Origin: Labilibaculum sp. | Lineage (GTDB): Bacteria; Bacteroidota; Bacteroidia; Bacteroidales; Marinifilaceae | Assembly (NCBI GenBank): GCA_016342745.1 | Contig: JAEINT010000028.1 | Coordinates: 1 to 33,179 of the forward strand | DNA: 33,179 nt | Direction: 5' to 3' | Shown here: in pieces, positions 7,554-16,064 of the stretch | Layout of the letters: the number at the start of each line of letters is the position of its first letter | How positions within the stretch are numbered: the first letter of the stretch is position 1 | The notes under the pieces: generated by a model | The model's database searches: none | What the model was told of the DNA's origin: nothing | The model's input: only the letters and a program-made list of their open reading frames with translations | Translations under genes and position numbers: made by a program

Positions 7554-9353
7554 ATGAAAATACTATTAATTACATCAGAATACGGTAGAGAATCAGGAGG
7601 TTTATCATATGGCTGCTTTAAATACTCAAATCTATTAATAGATTTAGGTCATAAAATTGTTGTTGCTTCTTCTGTTGACAGTGCATTCATAAACAATAGC
7701 ACTAATGATTTTAATATATTTTCCTCTCACATTCGTATTTTAGAAGGTGGTTACAAAAAAGAGCTCAACAAACATCTTTTTTTTAAAGCTCACCTTGCTG
7801 AAACTTTTGAAGAGCTGAAGACGGAATCTTTCGACTTAGTTGTTTCTTTTGGTGCTGGGGAAAATGGATTTTTTGCCTCAGAATTATCAGCTAGATTTAA
7901 TGCTCCATTATTATTATTACTCCGAGGAAGCGAGATTAATTTATCAATTTCGGATATGGAATTAAGGCAAAAAAACTACATCGCTTTAAGTAGGGCAAGT
8001 GCAGTTATTGGATTGTCAAATGAATTAATACTGAATTCAAAGGAAATTTACTACGACCCAAGAATAAAATATATGGTTATACCTATCCCAATTCAATCTC
8101 CTCAAAAACTTGATATAAATTTAAGTTCTGATAAAGTTGTTTTAGGATGCGGTGCTCATCATATAAATGAAAAAAAAGGGATAGCTAATTTAATTACGGC
8201 TATTGCAGAGTTAAAGAATTCTACTTCTGCAACAATAAACTTGGAGGTTGTCGGTAAGATAGACAGCGACCTTCTTAAAAGATACAATAATCTCATTAAC
8301 GATTTGGGTCTAAAACAACAGGTTAATTTATTAGGAGAGTTAACCCGGAATGAATTTTTAAAAAGAATGAGAACATGGGACTTATATATCCAGACTTCTT
8401 TTGGAGAAGGTTTCTCAAACTCCGTTGCGGAATATATTTCTTTAGGTAAAGCATTTCTTTTGAGTAAGACAGGTTTTATTGCTGAAGCTTTAAGTGAAAA
8501 CTTTCAGAGTATAATCCTTGATAGTTTTAGTCCTAAAAACATATCAAAAAAAATTCACCAATTACTTAATAACAAAAATCCTGAACTATACTATCAAAAT
8601 GCATTTGACGCTATTATTTCAAAGACAAATGAAGAAGATATTAGGGAAAAATGGGATGAAGTACTTGCAGGTATAAAAGGTATACATACAAAGAAGATTG
8701 AAAGTAGCAATATGTTAAGCATCGTCTTTCATGATATTTCTATTGAAGAGAATAGTAATATAGATGTGCCTTTAAAATCTTTTGAATCATTTGTGGAGTC
8801 AGTTTCACAAAAAGGGTACTTACTTTGTTCGTCTTCAAATTATTTTAAAAGCCATAATAAATCGAACCTCATTGTATGCACTTTTGATGATGGTTATGAG
8901 AATCTACATAAATATGCGCTACCTATATTAAATAAATACAGCTTTACAGCGACTGTTTTTATATGTGTTGAAAATATAGGATGTACAAATAAATGGAATT
9001 TCAAGGATACAAAAATCAGAAAACATTTGACTGAAATGCAATTACAGGATTTGAAAAATAGTGGCTGGGAAATTGGGTCTCATGGTTTGACTCATAATTC
9101 TTTATTAAAACTTACAGATAAGGAATTGCAAAATGAAATTTATGATTCTAAAAAGCAACTAGAAAGTATTTTCGGCCAAATCGAATCGTATGCATATCCA
9201 TATGGAGATTTTAATGAGTATATTAAAATGAAGGTAGCTGAAAACTATAATACAGCTTATTCTCTAACAAAAGGGGGGACATTAATAGGTGTTGATAATC
9301 ATCAAATTAGGCGATACTTCTTGTCGGAATTCAATCTATTATTGGAACAATGA
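7554..9353 (+). CDS. GT4 glycosyltransferase fused to a NodB-type polysaccharide deacetylase
   Basis: The 599-residue protein joins two enzymes. Residues 1-375 form a GT-B glycosyltransferase of the GT4 type: G-G-L-S-Y-G near the N-terminus, L-R-G-S-E at 123-127, and the E-x7-E motif EGFSNSVAEY at 285-294. Residues 387-599 form a carbohydrate esterase 4 domain. It has TFDDGYEN at 443-450 (catalytic Asp pair), SHGLTH at 509-514 (metal-binding histidines) and YPYG at 548-551. It would transfer a sugar and remove an acetyl group from an N-acetylated sugar, possibly the one it adds. There is no signal peptide, so the deacetylase half is probably cytoplasmic, unlike most CE4 enzymes. It starts 2 bp after the radical SAM gene and overlaps the GT2 by 4 bp. 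A G6 run lies at 9273-9278. Confidence 0.85.
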   Translation: MKILLITSEYGRESGGLSYGCFKYSNLLIDLGHKIVVASSVDSAFINNSTNDFNIFSSHIRILEGGYKKELNKHLFFKAHLAETFEELKTESFDLVVSFGAGENGFFASELSARFNAPLLLLLRGSEINLSISDMELRQKNYIALSRASAVIGLSNELILNSKEIYYDPRIKYMVIPIPIQSPQKLDINLSSDKVVLGCGAHHINEKKGIANLITAIAELKNSTSATINLEVVGKIDSDLLKRYNNLINDLGLKQQVNLLGELTRNEFLKRMRTWDLYIQTSFGEGFSNSVAEYISLGKAFLLSKTGFIAEALSENFQSIILDSFSPKNISKKIHQLLNNKNPELYYQNAFDAIISKTNEEDIREKWDEVLAGIKGIHTKKIESSNMLSIVFHDISIEENSNIDVPLKSFESFVESVSQKGYLLCSSSNYFKSHNKSNLIVCTFDDGYENLHKYALPILNKYSFTATVFICVENIGCTNKWNFKDTKIRKHLTEMQLQDLKNSGWEIGSHGLTHNSLLKLTDKELQNEIYDSKKQLESIFGQIESYAYPYGDFNEYIKMKVAENYNTAYSLTKGGTLIGVDNHQIRRYFLSEFNLLLEQ

Positions 9354-10309
9354 AAATATCTATAATCATCCCATTCTATAACTCGGAAGTATATTTAGAA
9401 CGTACTTTTAGAAGCATTTATAAACAAAGTGTTGATTATTCCAATTTTGAGGTTATTTGTATTGACGATTGTTCTAAAGATTCCAGCTTTCAAATCATTA
9501 AAGACTTTCAGAAGAAATATTCGAACCTTCATTTATTTTCTCATATAGAAAATAAGAAGCAAGGTGCTGCTCGAAATCTCGGATTAACTAAAGCAAAAGG
9601 TGAATTTATTTGGTTTGTTGATGCTGATGATTTTATTGAGGATAAAGCTTTAAACAAACTTTTGCTAAAATTAGATGAGTATTCTCCTGATATATTGCAG
9701 TTTAATGCATTCAAGGTATTTCAAGACCAAACAAAAGATGAAGGCCAATTTTGGGATGAAGAAATAGTTGGAATAACCGGAATTGAGTATTTAGAATTTG
9801 AAATGCGTGAGAAATATGCTAACCGGATTGTTGCTGTCTGGTCTAAAGTATTCAAGAAAGATTTCTTAATAGACAACAACCTTTTTTTTAAGGAGGGAGT
9901 CTTTTGGGAAGATGTATCATATACATTGAATGCTTTTATTAAAGCAAATAGCATTGCTTACATACCATTAAACGCCTATAATTATGTACTAACACAGGGG
10001 TCAGATATGAGGAGTAGGTACGATGGTCGAAAAATAGCAGATTCAATTAGATTCTGTATTGATGTAACTATAGCTGTACATGAAAATATTACTAATGAAA
10101 CTTTAAGACATTTCATTATCGAGAAATACATAGCAACTATTATAAAATATAAAGCTAAAATTAAAGAGATGTCACTGGATGATTTTAATGAATTTGAAAT
10201 GATTCTCGATGGTATTGATGATAAGGATGTTTTATATAATTACATGTCAGAAGAAGTGTATGGATGGTTGATTGATAAGCAAGTCCTCATTGAATTATAT
10301 AAAGCTTAA
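9350..10309 (+). CDS. GT2 family glycosyltransferase
   Basis: This 319-residue protein begins with the GT-A signature MKISIIIPFYNSEVYLERT. It then shows VICIDDCSKDSS at about 35-46 (UDP-sugar-binding Asp) and FVDADDFI at 89-96 (the DxD metal site). These are hallmarks of family 2 glycosyltransferases such as those of capsule and O-antigen synthesis. A W-E-D-V near residue 186 fits the catalytic acidic position. It is cytoplasmic or membrane-associated; no transmembrane helix is evident. The start ATG overlaps the stop of the GT4-NodB fusion. Donor and acceptor are not predictable. Confidence 0.88.
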   Translation: MKISIIIPFYNSEVYLERTFRSIYKQSVDYSNFEVICIDDCSKDSSFQIIKDFQKKYSNLHLFSHIENKKQGAARNLGLTKAKGEFIWFVDADDFIEDKALNKLLLKLDEYSPDILQFNAFKVFQDQTKDEGQFWDEEIVGITGIEYLEFEMREKYANRIVAVWSKVFKKDFLIDNNLFFKEGVFWEDVSYTLNAFIKANSIAYIPLNAYNYVLTQGSDMRSRYDGRKIADSIRFCIDVTIAVHENITNETLRHFIIEKYIATIIKYKAKIKEMSLDDFNEFEMILDGIDDKDVLYNYMSEEVYGWLIDKQVLIELYKA

Positions 10310-10324
10310 TAAGGTTACTTTTAA

Positions 10325-11377
10325 ATGAACACTAAACTTTTATACGTATTAACCACTTCCGAAGAAGATACATATTTTGAAAGTGCTTTAATATCTATTT
10401 ATTCGGCAAAGCATAATATGCCAAATTCCAGAATAAGCTTGTTGGTTGATGATAAAACAGATTTAGCTCTGGAAAAGATGGGTAAGCAAGTCATGCAATT
10501 CGTGTCGGAGAAAATTGTTGTGAAATTTGAGAAGAGTATTTCACAAGAGATTAGGTCACGATTGTTAAAAACAAACATGCGTAATCACGTAAGGGGAAAT
10601 TTTTTATATGTTGATTGTGATACTTTAATAGCCGATTCGCTTGAGGGTATAGATAATATTAACACACCTATTGCAGCTGTTATTGATGGACATACTTCTT
10701 TACAATATCATCCAGTAAGTGATATATTTAAAAAGCAAAGCCAGAGCTTTAAATATCCATTTAATGAAGTTGAGAAATATTTTAATTCAGGAGTTATCTT
10801 TTCAAAGGATTGTGTTGAAGCAATAAATTTCTTTTCTGCATGGCATGAAAATTACAAAGCAGGTTTAAAAGAAGGAGTAATTCAAGACCAACCATCACTT
10901 TCAAAAACTAATTATGACTCTAATAATGTAATCAAAGAATTAGGTGGAGAATGGAATTGCCAAATAAGATTAGGAGCCAAGTATCTTATAAACCTTAAGA
11001 TACTGCATTTAGTTTCAAAACATAACATGCCAATTTCTATTCTCGGAGATAAAAATTTTCTACATAAACTAAAGCATGAAGGCCTTACAGAGGAAAATAG
11101 GCGATTAATTATTAATTACGAGGATACTTTCTATGAACCGATAGGTATTGTGGTTAATGATGACCTATATTTTAATTTTTCTCCATTATATGAAGATGTT
11201 AGACGTTTCTATATTTCGACCAATAAATCATATTTGGAGAATACCTACAGAATTCACAATAGTATATTCCATGCATGTCCGGAAAACAAAGTGACTAAAA
11301 TAATTTACAAAATAAATAAGGCAATCCTGAAGATTGAGCTTAGTCTCATCAGAATATTTAAGAAACAAAAGAATTAG
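10325..11377 (+). CDS. GT-A fold glycosyltransferase, GT8-like
   Basis: The 350-residue protein starts with a nucleotide-sugar-binding strand (LLYVLTTSEEDTYFESALIS). It has the metal-binding FLYVDCDTLI with D-C-D at residues 97-99, followed by a V-I-D-G-H. The order, an N-terminal strand then an L-Y-x-D-x-D in a protein with few helices, resembles GT8-type or related GT-A transferases. The last 25 residues are basic and hydrophobic and may contact the membrane. It sits 15 bp after the GT2 and 11 bp before the ATP-grasp gene in the same operon. Family assignment is moderate; glycosyltransferase function is likely. Confidence 0.65.
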   Translation: MNTKLLYVLTTSEEDTYFESALISIYSAKHNMPNSRISLLVDDKTDLALEKMGKQVMQFVSEKIVVKFEKSISQEIRSRLLKTNMRNHVRGNFLYVDCDTLIADSLEGIDNINTPIAAVIDGHTSLQYHPVSDIFKKQSQSFKYPFNEVEKYFNSGVIFSKDCVEAINFFSAWHENYKAGLKEGVIQDQPSLSKTNYDSNNVIKELGGEWNCQIRLGAKYLINLKILHLVSKHNMPISILGDKNFLHKLKHEGLTEENRRLIINYEDTFYEPIGIVVNDDLYFNFSPLYEDVRRFYISTNKSYLENTYRIHNSIFHACPENKVTKIIYKINKAILKIELSLIRIFKKQKN

Positions 11378-11388
11378 GGAATAAGGTC

Positions 11389-12264
11389 ATGGGCATTGTT
11401 AATAAGATTACACGGCTTCAAACAACTTTATTAGGTAGATATTACCCGAAGAAACTTGCTGAAATCCTATACAGAAAAAAGTTCAATAAAAGTATTAATT
11501 GGAGCACACCATTAGATATTAATGAAAAAATAAACTGGATTGCTTTTAATACCAACACTAGTATTTGGACTGAACATGCTGATAAATATGTCGTAAGAGA
11601 GTATGTTAAGAAAAAAGGATACAGTAATATTTTAACAAAACTAATTGGCATCTGGAGTTCACATGATTACATTGACTTTAAGAGCCTTCCTGATAGTTTT
11701 GTATTAAAGTGTAATCATGATGCAGGTTCAGTTATTGTCATCGAGAATAAAAGCAATATAAATGAATATGAAATTAAAAATAAACTAAAAACATCTCTTA
11801 GTTCTGCCTTCGGTATAGAAACAGCCGAGCCTCACTATCTTAAAATTGTCAGGAAGATTATTGCGGAAGAGTTTATTATCAATGACAACCAGATTTCAGA
11901 TTCTTTAATTGATTATAAATTCTGGTGTTTTCATGGCAAAGCAGCATATTGCCATGTTGTTTATGATAAAACTGTATATAAGAACAAAAAAACAGGTATT
12001 TATAGCTTGCCTGATTGGAAGCTCCAAGAGAATAAGTTGAAAAACGAAACTTCCGAATCTATTCCTAAACCAAAGATGTTAAAAGAAATGATTGAAATAG
12101 CAGAATCCTTATCAACATCTTTCTTGCAATGTAGAGTTGACCTGTATAATAGCAATAAGCGAATATATTTTGGAGAACTTACCTTTACTGCTGGCTGTGG
12201 TAGGATTAACAACTATACAGATAATTTTCTTGTTGAATTAGGTGATAAAATTAATATACCATGA
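11389..12264 (+). CDS. TupA-like ATP-grasp protein
   Basis: This 291-residue protein shows the features of the TupA-like ATP-grasp family. It has an N-terminal segment with PLDINEKINWI (41-51) and ADKYVVREYV (64-73), then SFVLKCNHDAGSV (103-115) as the ATP-binding strand-loop. Later come a D-Y-K-F-W-C-F-H-G-K and a C-terminal R-V-D-L-Y...F-G-E-L-T-F that supplies metal-binding acidic residues. The family takes its name from TupA of teichuronopeptide synthesis and is common in surface polysaccharide clusters, where it is thought to ligate amino acids or other groups to sugars. That role is known of the family; the substrate here is not. It is the last intact gene of the operon, and its stop overlaps a further ATG. 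Confidence 0.8.
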   Translation: MGIVNKITRLQTTLLGRYYPKKLAEILYRKKFNKSINWSTPLDINEKINWIAFNTNTSIWTEHADKYVVREYVKKKGYSNILTKLIGIWSSHDYIDFKSLPDSFVLKCNHDAGSVIVIENKSNINEYEIKNKLKTSLSSAFGIETAEPHYLKIVRKIIAEEFIINDNQISDSLIDYKFWCFHGKAAYCHVVYDKTVYKNKKTGIYSLPDWKLQENKLKNETSESIPKPKMLKEMIEIAESLSTSFLQCRVDLYNSNKRIYFGELTFTAGCGRINNYTDNFLVELGDKINIP

Positions 12265-12338
12265 AGAAACGCCAACTGTGCCTATTCATTTGCTCATCCG
12301 GATATAAAACTAACGAATTAAACTTATTATTACAATGA
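12261..12338 (+). pseudogene. truncated next gene of the operon (25-codon stub)
   Basis: An ATG overlaps the stop of the ATP-grasp gene in the ATGA arrangement used elsewhere in this operon. The reading frame (MKKRQLCLFICSSGY...) stops after 25 codons. The basic start followed by a hydrophobic strand and a glycine is compatible with the N-terminus of another glycosyltransferase or Rossmann-type enzyme, but it is too short to assign. A transposase relic begins 45 bp later, so the rest of the gene was probably lost in an insertion or deletion. It could also be a chance ORF. Confidence 0.35.
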
Positions 12339-12383
12339 GATTTCATAATTTCACACTATCATGAAACAACCTATTGCACAAAA

Positions 12384-12545
12384 ATGATCAAATCGCTTAT
12401 CACCTTTCTTCTCAACCTATTCAAATCAAGAACTCAAATACAATTGGATAACCTTTTTCTAAGAAAACAACTTGAGATATATAATAGATCTAAGAAACGA
12501 GTTAAAATCAAAAAAAACAGAATTTTCTTTAAAGTAGACCCATAG
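12384..12545 (+). pseudogene. 5' remnant of an integrase-type transposase
   Basis: The 53-codon frame MIKSLITFLLNLFKSRTQIQ..LDNLFLRKQLEIYNRSKKRVK resembles the N-terminus of a common transposase/integrase family. Members start with a hydrophobic helix, then F-[KR]-S-R-x-x-[LI]-Q-L-[ED]-N-L-x-L-R-x-Q-L and a basic stretch. The frame ends in TAG exactly where the family normally runs into its helix-turn-helix and D-D-E core, and no catalytic core is found downstream. It is therefore a decayed insertion sequence at the boundary between the glycan operon and the defence operon. The similarity is by memory of the pattern, not by search. Confidence 0.55.
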
Positions 12546-13032
12546 AATCAATCGGCAAAATAGCCAGCATCCCAGTTCTATATGGTCTTCATAATATTTA
12601 TTTCAGAGAAGCTATTTAAGGCTTTACGAAGGACAAATCAACTTCACAATGAGAAAGTCTTTTAAGGTCAGAGCATTTCCATATCTGTTTTAAAGAATAA
12701 TCGTAATAAATAATCCATTTCCTTTCAAGCAAATCATCATTAGATTGGAAATTCTAAGTTAAATAGAATCTCTATTGTAATTATATGGAGAATATTGCTA
12801 GAATTTTATGCGGATGTGGTTTTGGATAGCCACAGTTATAATGCATAAAATTTTAATGTTATCATTTATTTGTTTAAAATATATCCCAACTAAATGTTTA
12901 AAAAACTTTTGGTTGAGTTCAAAATACAAAGTCGACGAGAAAAAGACCCGTTTTCTATAGAATCTTTGTTGTGAAGTTATTCTAAATCTCCCAAAGAAAA
13001 CCCCTTAATTGTTACAATTGTATTTTTTACTT
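12546..13032. other. convergent intergenic region with one strong hairpin
   Basis: No gene is supported between the transposase relic and the end of the res gene on the opposite strand. Frames are broken by many stops on both strands. The only marked structure is the inverted repeat at 12803-12851. The region is probably decayed mobile-element DNA plus the shared 3' flank of two converging operons. Confidence 0.5.
12803..12851. other. two-stem hairpin, possible IS end or terminator
   Basis: ATTTTATGC (12803-12811) is the inverse of GCATAAAAT (12843-12851), and inside it TGTGG (12815-12819) pairs with CCACA (12830-12834). It lies between two convergent operons and may terminate transcription from either side. 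It may instead be an end of the decayed insertion sequence next to it. Confidence 0.45.
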
Positions 13033-16000
13033 TTACCCCATCACCTTATCTCTCAACTCCTGATAAGTCGAAATCACATCATATTTTATATCAGTATGTC
13101 CGAGAGCTTCAAAGTGTTTTTTTGCGTAATTTATTTTTCTTTGCTCAATATCCTTTAGCTGAAGGCTTTCCATGCTTCCCTTTGTTTCAGCAATGAAATA
13201 GACGTATTTGAATTTATCTGTATCAAATACTATTGCCCAATCTGGATTATAATCACCAACTGGAGTTGGTATTTTAAAGCCGTTTGGAAGTTTTGCATAT
13301 ACTAAAACTTCTCCACTCTCTAAATCGGTTGCAAAAGTTCTCTCTGTTTGTGAATCTGTTTTCACATAATCATAAACGTGTTTTTTTACTTCCAAAATAT
13401 TTTCAGTTAAAGAGCCTTTGAAGTTGTTAATTGTAAAAATTGAATCATCGTAAGATTGATCTGTTTTTGAGTAGATAATATTATTTATCAATGTCGCCGC
13501 TTTTTCACTATTTATAATTTGCGTAACGCCTTTAATGAAGTTTTCTGGATTTACTCTAAAATTATAAAAAGTGTCTTTTCGTAAACCTTTTAATATTTTC
13601 ACAACCGTTTTGCGTGTTAGTCTCGTTCCTTTGGCAATTTCTGCAACAAGGTCATATTTTAACGAACCAAGAAACGATTCCGCCTTTTCTACTATATCTT
13701 GTTTCTTCTCCATGCTAACGCCCTTTTTAAGGCTTTCTTCATCTATCTTGTCTTTTTGCTCTCCAGACGTAATGTTTACAGTTACTTTTTTCACCATTAA
13801 ATTGTTGTCTATTGCTGTAATGCTTTTTGTTATCAGTTCTGGACTGTCAAAATCCACTTCATATACTGTTTTTACTTTTATCTTTTTCCAAAGGTCTTGA
13901 AATTCCTTTTTAGCAAAGTTCTCGTTTGGTTTAAGTACTGGGTAAGTTACATTGATTTTCCTACCATCTTCACTTGCATTAAAATTAGCTGTTGTGTGAA
14001 TTTTTTTCATCAGATTAACAACATCTGCCTTAAATTCTTTTAGCTGTTCTGGCACTTCAAACTTATCCTTTTCAATATCTTTAATTAGTTCGTCTGTAAT
14101 TGCATATTTTTCATCAAGATAACCTTTCATTCTAAATGCAATTATTAAATCCATTGCTGTTTTACTATCAACAATAAACTTGTCTCCTTTATCATTTTTA
14201 AATACCCTATCAACTAAAATACTTTCTGTAAGAATTATTGGTCTATCTGATAGAGATTCCACAATTTCTGTTTGCAATGCTTTTGCAAAGGCATCGTAGG
14301 ATTCACTTGCAATAACGGTTAGTTTATTCATATCGAAGAATTCATTTTCCAATACGGATAAATCCATTCGTTCGCCATTATCATTTACACAAATTCTTAA
14401 TCCCCTGCCTATCTCCTGCCGTTTGCTTATTGTTGATTGACTATGTTTAAGCGTACAGATTTGAAATACATTCGGATTATCCCAACCCTCACGAAGTGCC
14501 GAGTGAGAGAAAATAAATCTTGTTGGTTCACTTAGGCTTAATAATCTTTCTTTGTTTTTCATTATCAAATCATAAGCACTAACATCATCGCTTCCGCCTT
14601 CACCTCTTTGCTCTTTAGAATTTACAATATGTCCCTTTTTATCTATTGAAAAATATCCTTTATGGATTTCTTCAACCGTGCTACTACTCACATATTTGTT
14701 GTATTCTTCATCAAAGAAATTTTGTTCTGCAATAGCTAATTTATATTCTTCTTCAAAGACTTCTGCATATTCCCCTTTTAGCTGATTGTTTTTATCGTCA
14801 TAAACTCGATATTTAAGTACTTCATCTATGAAAAAGAGTGATAATACTTTTATTCCCTTTTTATACATTAGTTTTTCTTTTTCCAGATGGGATTTTATTG
14901 TTTCTCTTATTTGAATACGCCTTAAATGGTTTTCATCCACATCACCTACTGTTTGCCCCACTGATAAAGAAATTCCCTTTGTGAAAGATACAGTGTTTTT
15001 CAATCCGTTAATTTCCCTTACTACAAAGCCTTTGTATTCGGGTAATTCTCCAGATAGTTGATATAAATCATCTCCTTCTGATACTTTTCTAACAACTTTT
15101 TTAATTCCGCTTTTCTGCTTAATTTCTAGTTCTATGTAAGCCGTTGGATATTCTTTGGTGCTAATAATTATTCTATCTAAAAAGAGATAGCTGTTTGTTC
15201 CACTATTTCCTACAACTTCAATTCCTTTTACGTTTATCTTTTTTACTAGTTTTTGATTATATGCATCAATCGCATCAAGTCTATAAATTTTATTGTAATC
15301 TTTTTTGTGTGTCGCCGAGTATCCAATTACAAAAAGAGGATTAAATTCATGGAAAAGCTCTTCGGCTTTACCAAAACGTTGAGGCTCATCTATTATTAAA
15401 ATTGGTCTTGCTCTTTTTATAATTTCGATTGGTTTTTCCGACTGAATAACATCAAGCTTTTGATAAATCTTTCGTGATTCTTTGCTTTTTGTTGCAAACG
15501 CCTGATAGTTCATAATAATCACTTCAATATTTGAAGTATTTGCAAAGTTTTTGATGTTTATAATGTTTGACTTGTTTTGAGTGTTGTAAATTGAAAACCT
15601 AATCTTTTTACCATACAGCTCTTGGAAATGATCTGCTGTAATTTCTAACGATTTATGAACACCCTCTCTTATTGCAATTGAAGGAACCATAATAATAAAC
15701 TTACTCCAACCATACTGTTTGTTAAGCTCGTACATGGTTTTTGTGTAAACGTAGGTTTTTCCAGTTCCAGTTTCCATTTCTACCGTAAGGCTAAGGTGCT
15801 GTCCTTCTAGTTTATTGCTTGTTTTAAGATTTTGCTCTTTTTGTATCTCTTGAATATTTTTTAAGATATCTTCATGTGCTAATTCAAATTTATTGTTTGA
15901 AAAAATCTCTTCTATTTTAACTTCTTGACCAAATAATGCGTTATCAACTAATTTTCTGCCAACTATATCTTTCCTAATTCCTTTTTGCTGTCCAGAAAAG

Positions 16001-16062
16001 CAGTTTACAACTGCCATAGTTGCATCGGTTTGATATTGTTGTTGTTTAAATTTTAATTTCAT
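13033..16062 (-). CDS. type III restriction enzyme, Res subunit (helicase-nuclease)
   Basis: This 1009-residue protein is the length expected of a Res subunit. Superfamily 2 helicase motifs appear in order. Walker A is ETGTGKT (97-103). Motif II is IIDEPQRFG (223-231), the DEPQ form typical of type III Res. GYSATHKK (247-254) is motif III, and the motif V/VI region is ALREGWDNPNVFQ followed by Q-E-I-G-R-G-L-R-I. Near the C-terminus, Y-N-P-D-W-A-I-V followed about 15 residues later by A-E-T-K-G is the PD-(D/E)xK nuclease core. With the Mod subunit it would cleave unmodified DNA, using ATP to move along it. It is the last gene of the minus-strand operon, 2 bp after mod. Confidence 0.93.
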   Translation of the reverse strand: MKLKFKQQQYQTDATMAVVNCFSGQQKGIRKDIVGRKLVDNALFGQEVKIEEIFSNNKFELAHEDILKNIQEIQKEQNLKTSNKLEGQHLSLTVEMETGTGKTYVYTKTMYELNKQYGWSKFIIMVPSIAIREGVHKSLEITADHFQELYGKKIRFSIYNTQNKSNIINIKNFANTSNIEVIIMNYQAFATKSKESRKIYQKLDVIQSEKPIEIIKRARPILIIDEPQRFGKAEELFHEFNPLFVIGYSATHKKDYNKIYRLDAIDAYNQKLVKKINVKGIEVVGNSGTNSYLFLDRIIISTKEYPTAYIELEIKQKSGIKKVVRKVSEGDDLYQLSGELPEYKGFVVREINGLKNTVSFTKGISLSVGQTVGDVDENHLRRIQIRETIKSHLEKEKLMYKKGIKVLSLFFIDEVLKYRVYDDKNNQLKGEYAEVFEEEYKLAIAEQNFFDEEYNKYVSSSTVEEIHKGYFSIDKKGHIVNSKEQRGEGGSDDVSAYDLIMKNKERLLSLSEPTRFIFSHSALREGWDNPNVFQICTLKHSQSTISKRQEIGRGLRICVNDNGERMDLSVLENEFFDMNKLTVIASESYDAFAKALQTEIVESLSDRPIILTESILVDRVFKNDKGDKFIVDSKTAMDLIIAFRMKGYLDEKYAITDELIKDIEKDKFEVPEQLKEFKADVVNLMKKIHTTANFNASEDGRKINVTYPVLKPNENFAKKEFQDLWKKIKVKTVYEVDFDSPELITKSITAIDNNLMVKKVTVNITSGEQKDKIDEESLKKGVSMEKKQDIVEKAESFLGSLKYDLVAEIAKGTRLTRKTVVKILKGLRKDTFYNFRVNPENFIKGVTQIINSEKAATLINNIIYSKTDQSYDDSIFTINNFKGSLTENILEVKKHVYDYVKTDSQTERTFATDLESGEVLVYAKLPNGFKIPTPVGDYNPDWAIVFDTDKFKYVYFIAETKGSMESLQLKDIEQRKINYAKKHFEALGHTDIKYDVISTYQELRDKVMG

Positions 16063-16064
16063 AA

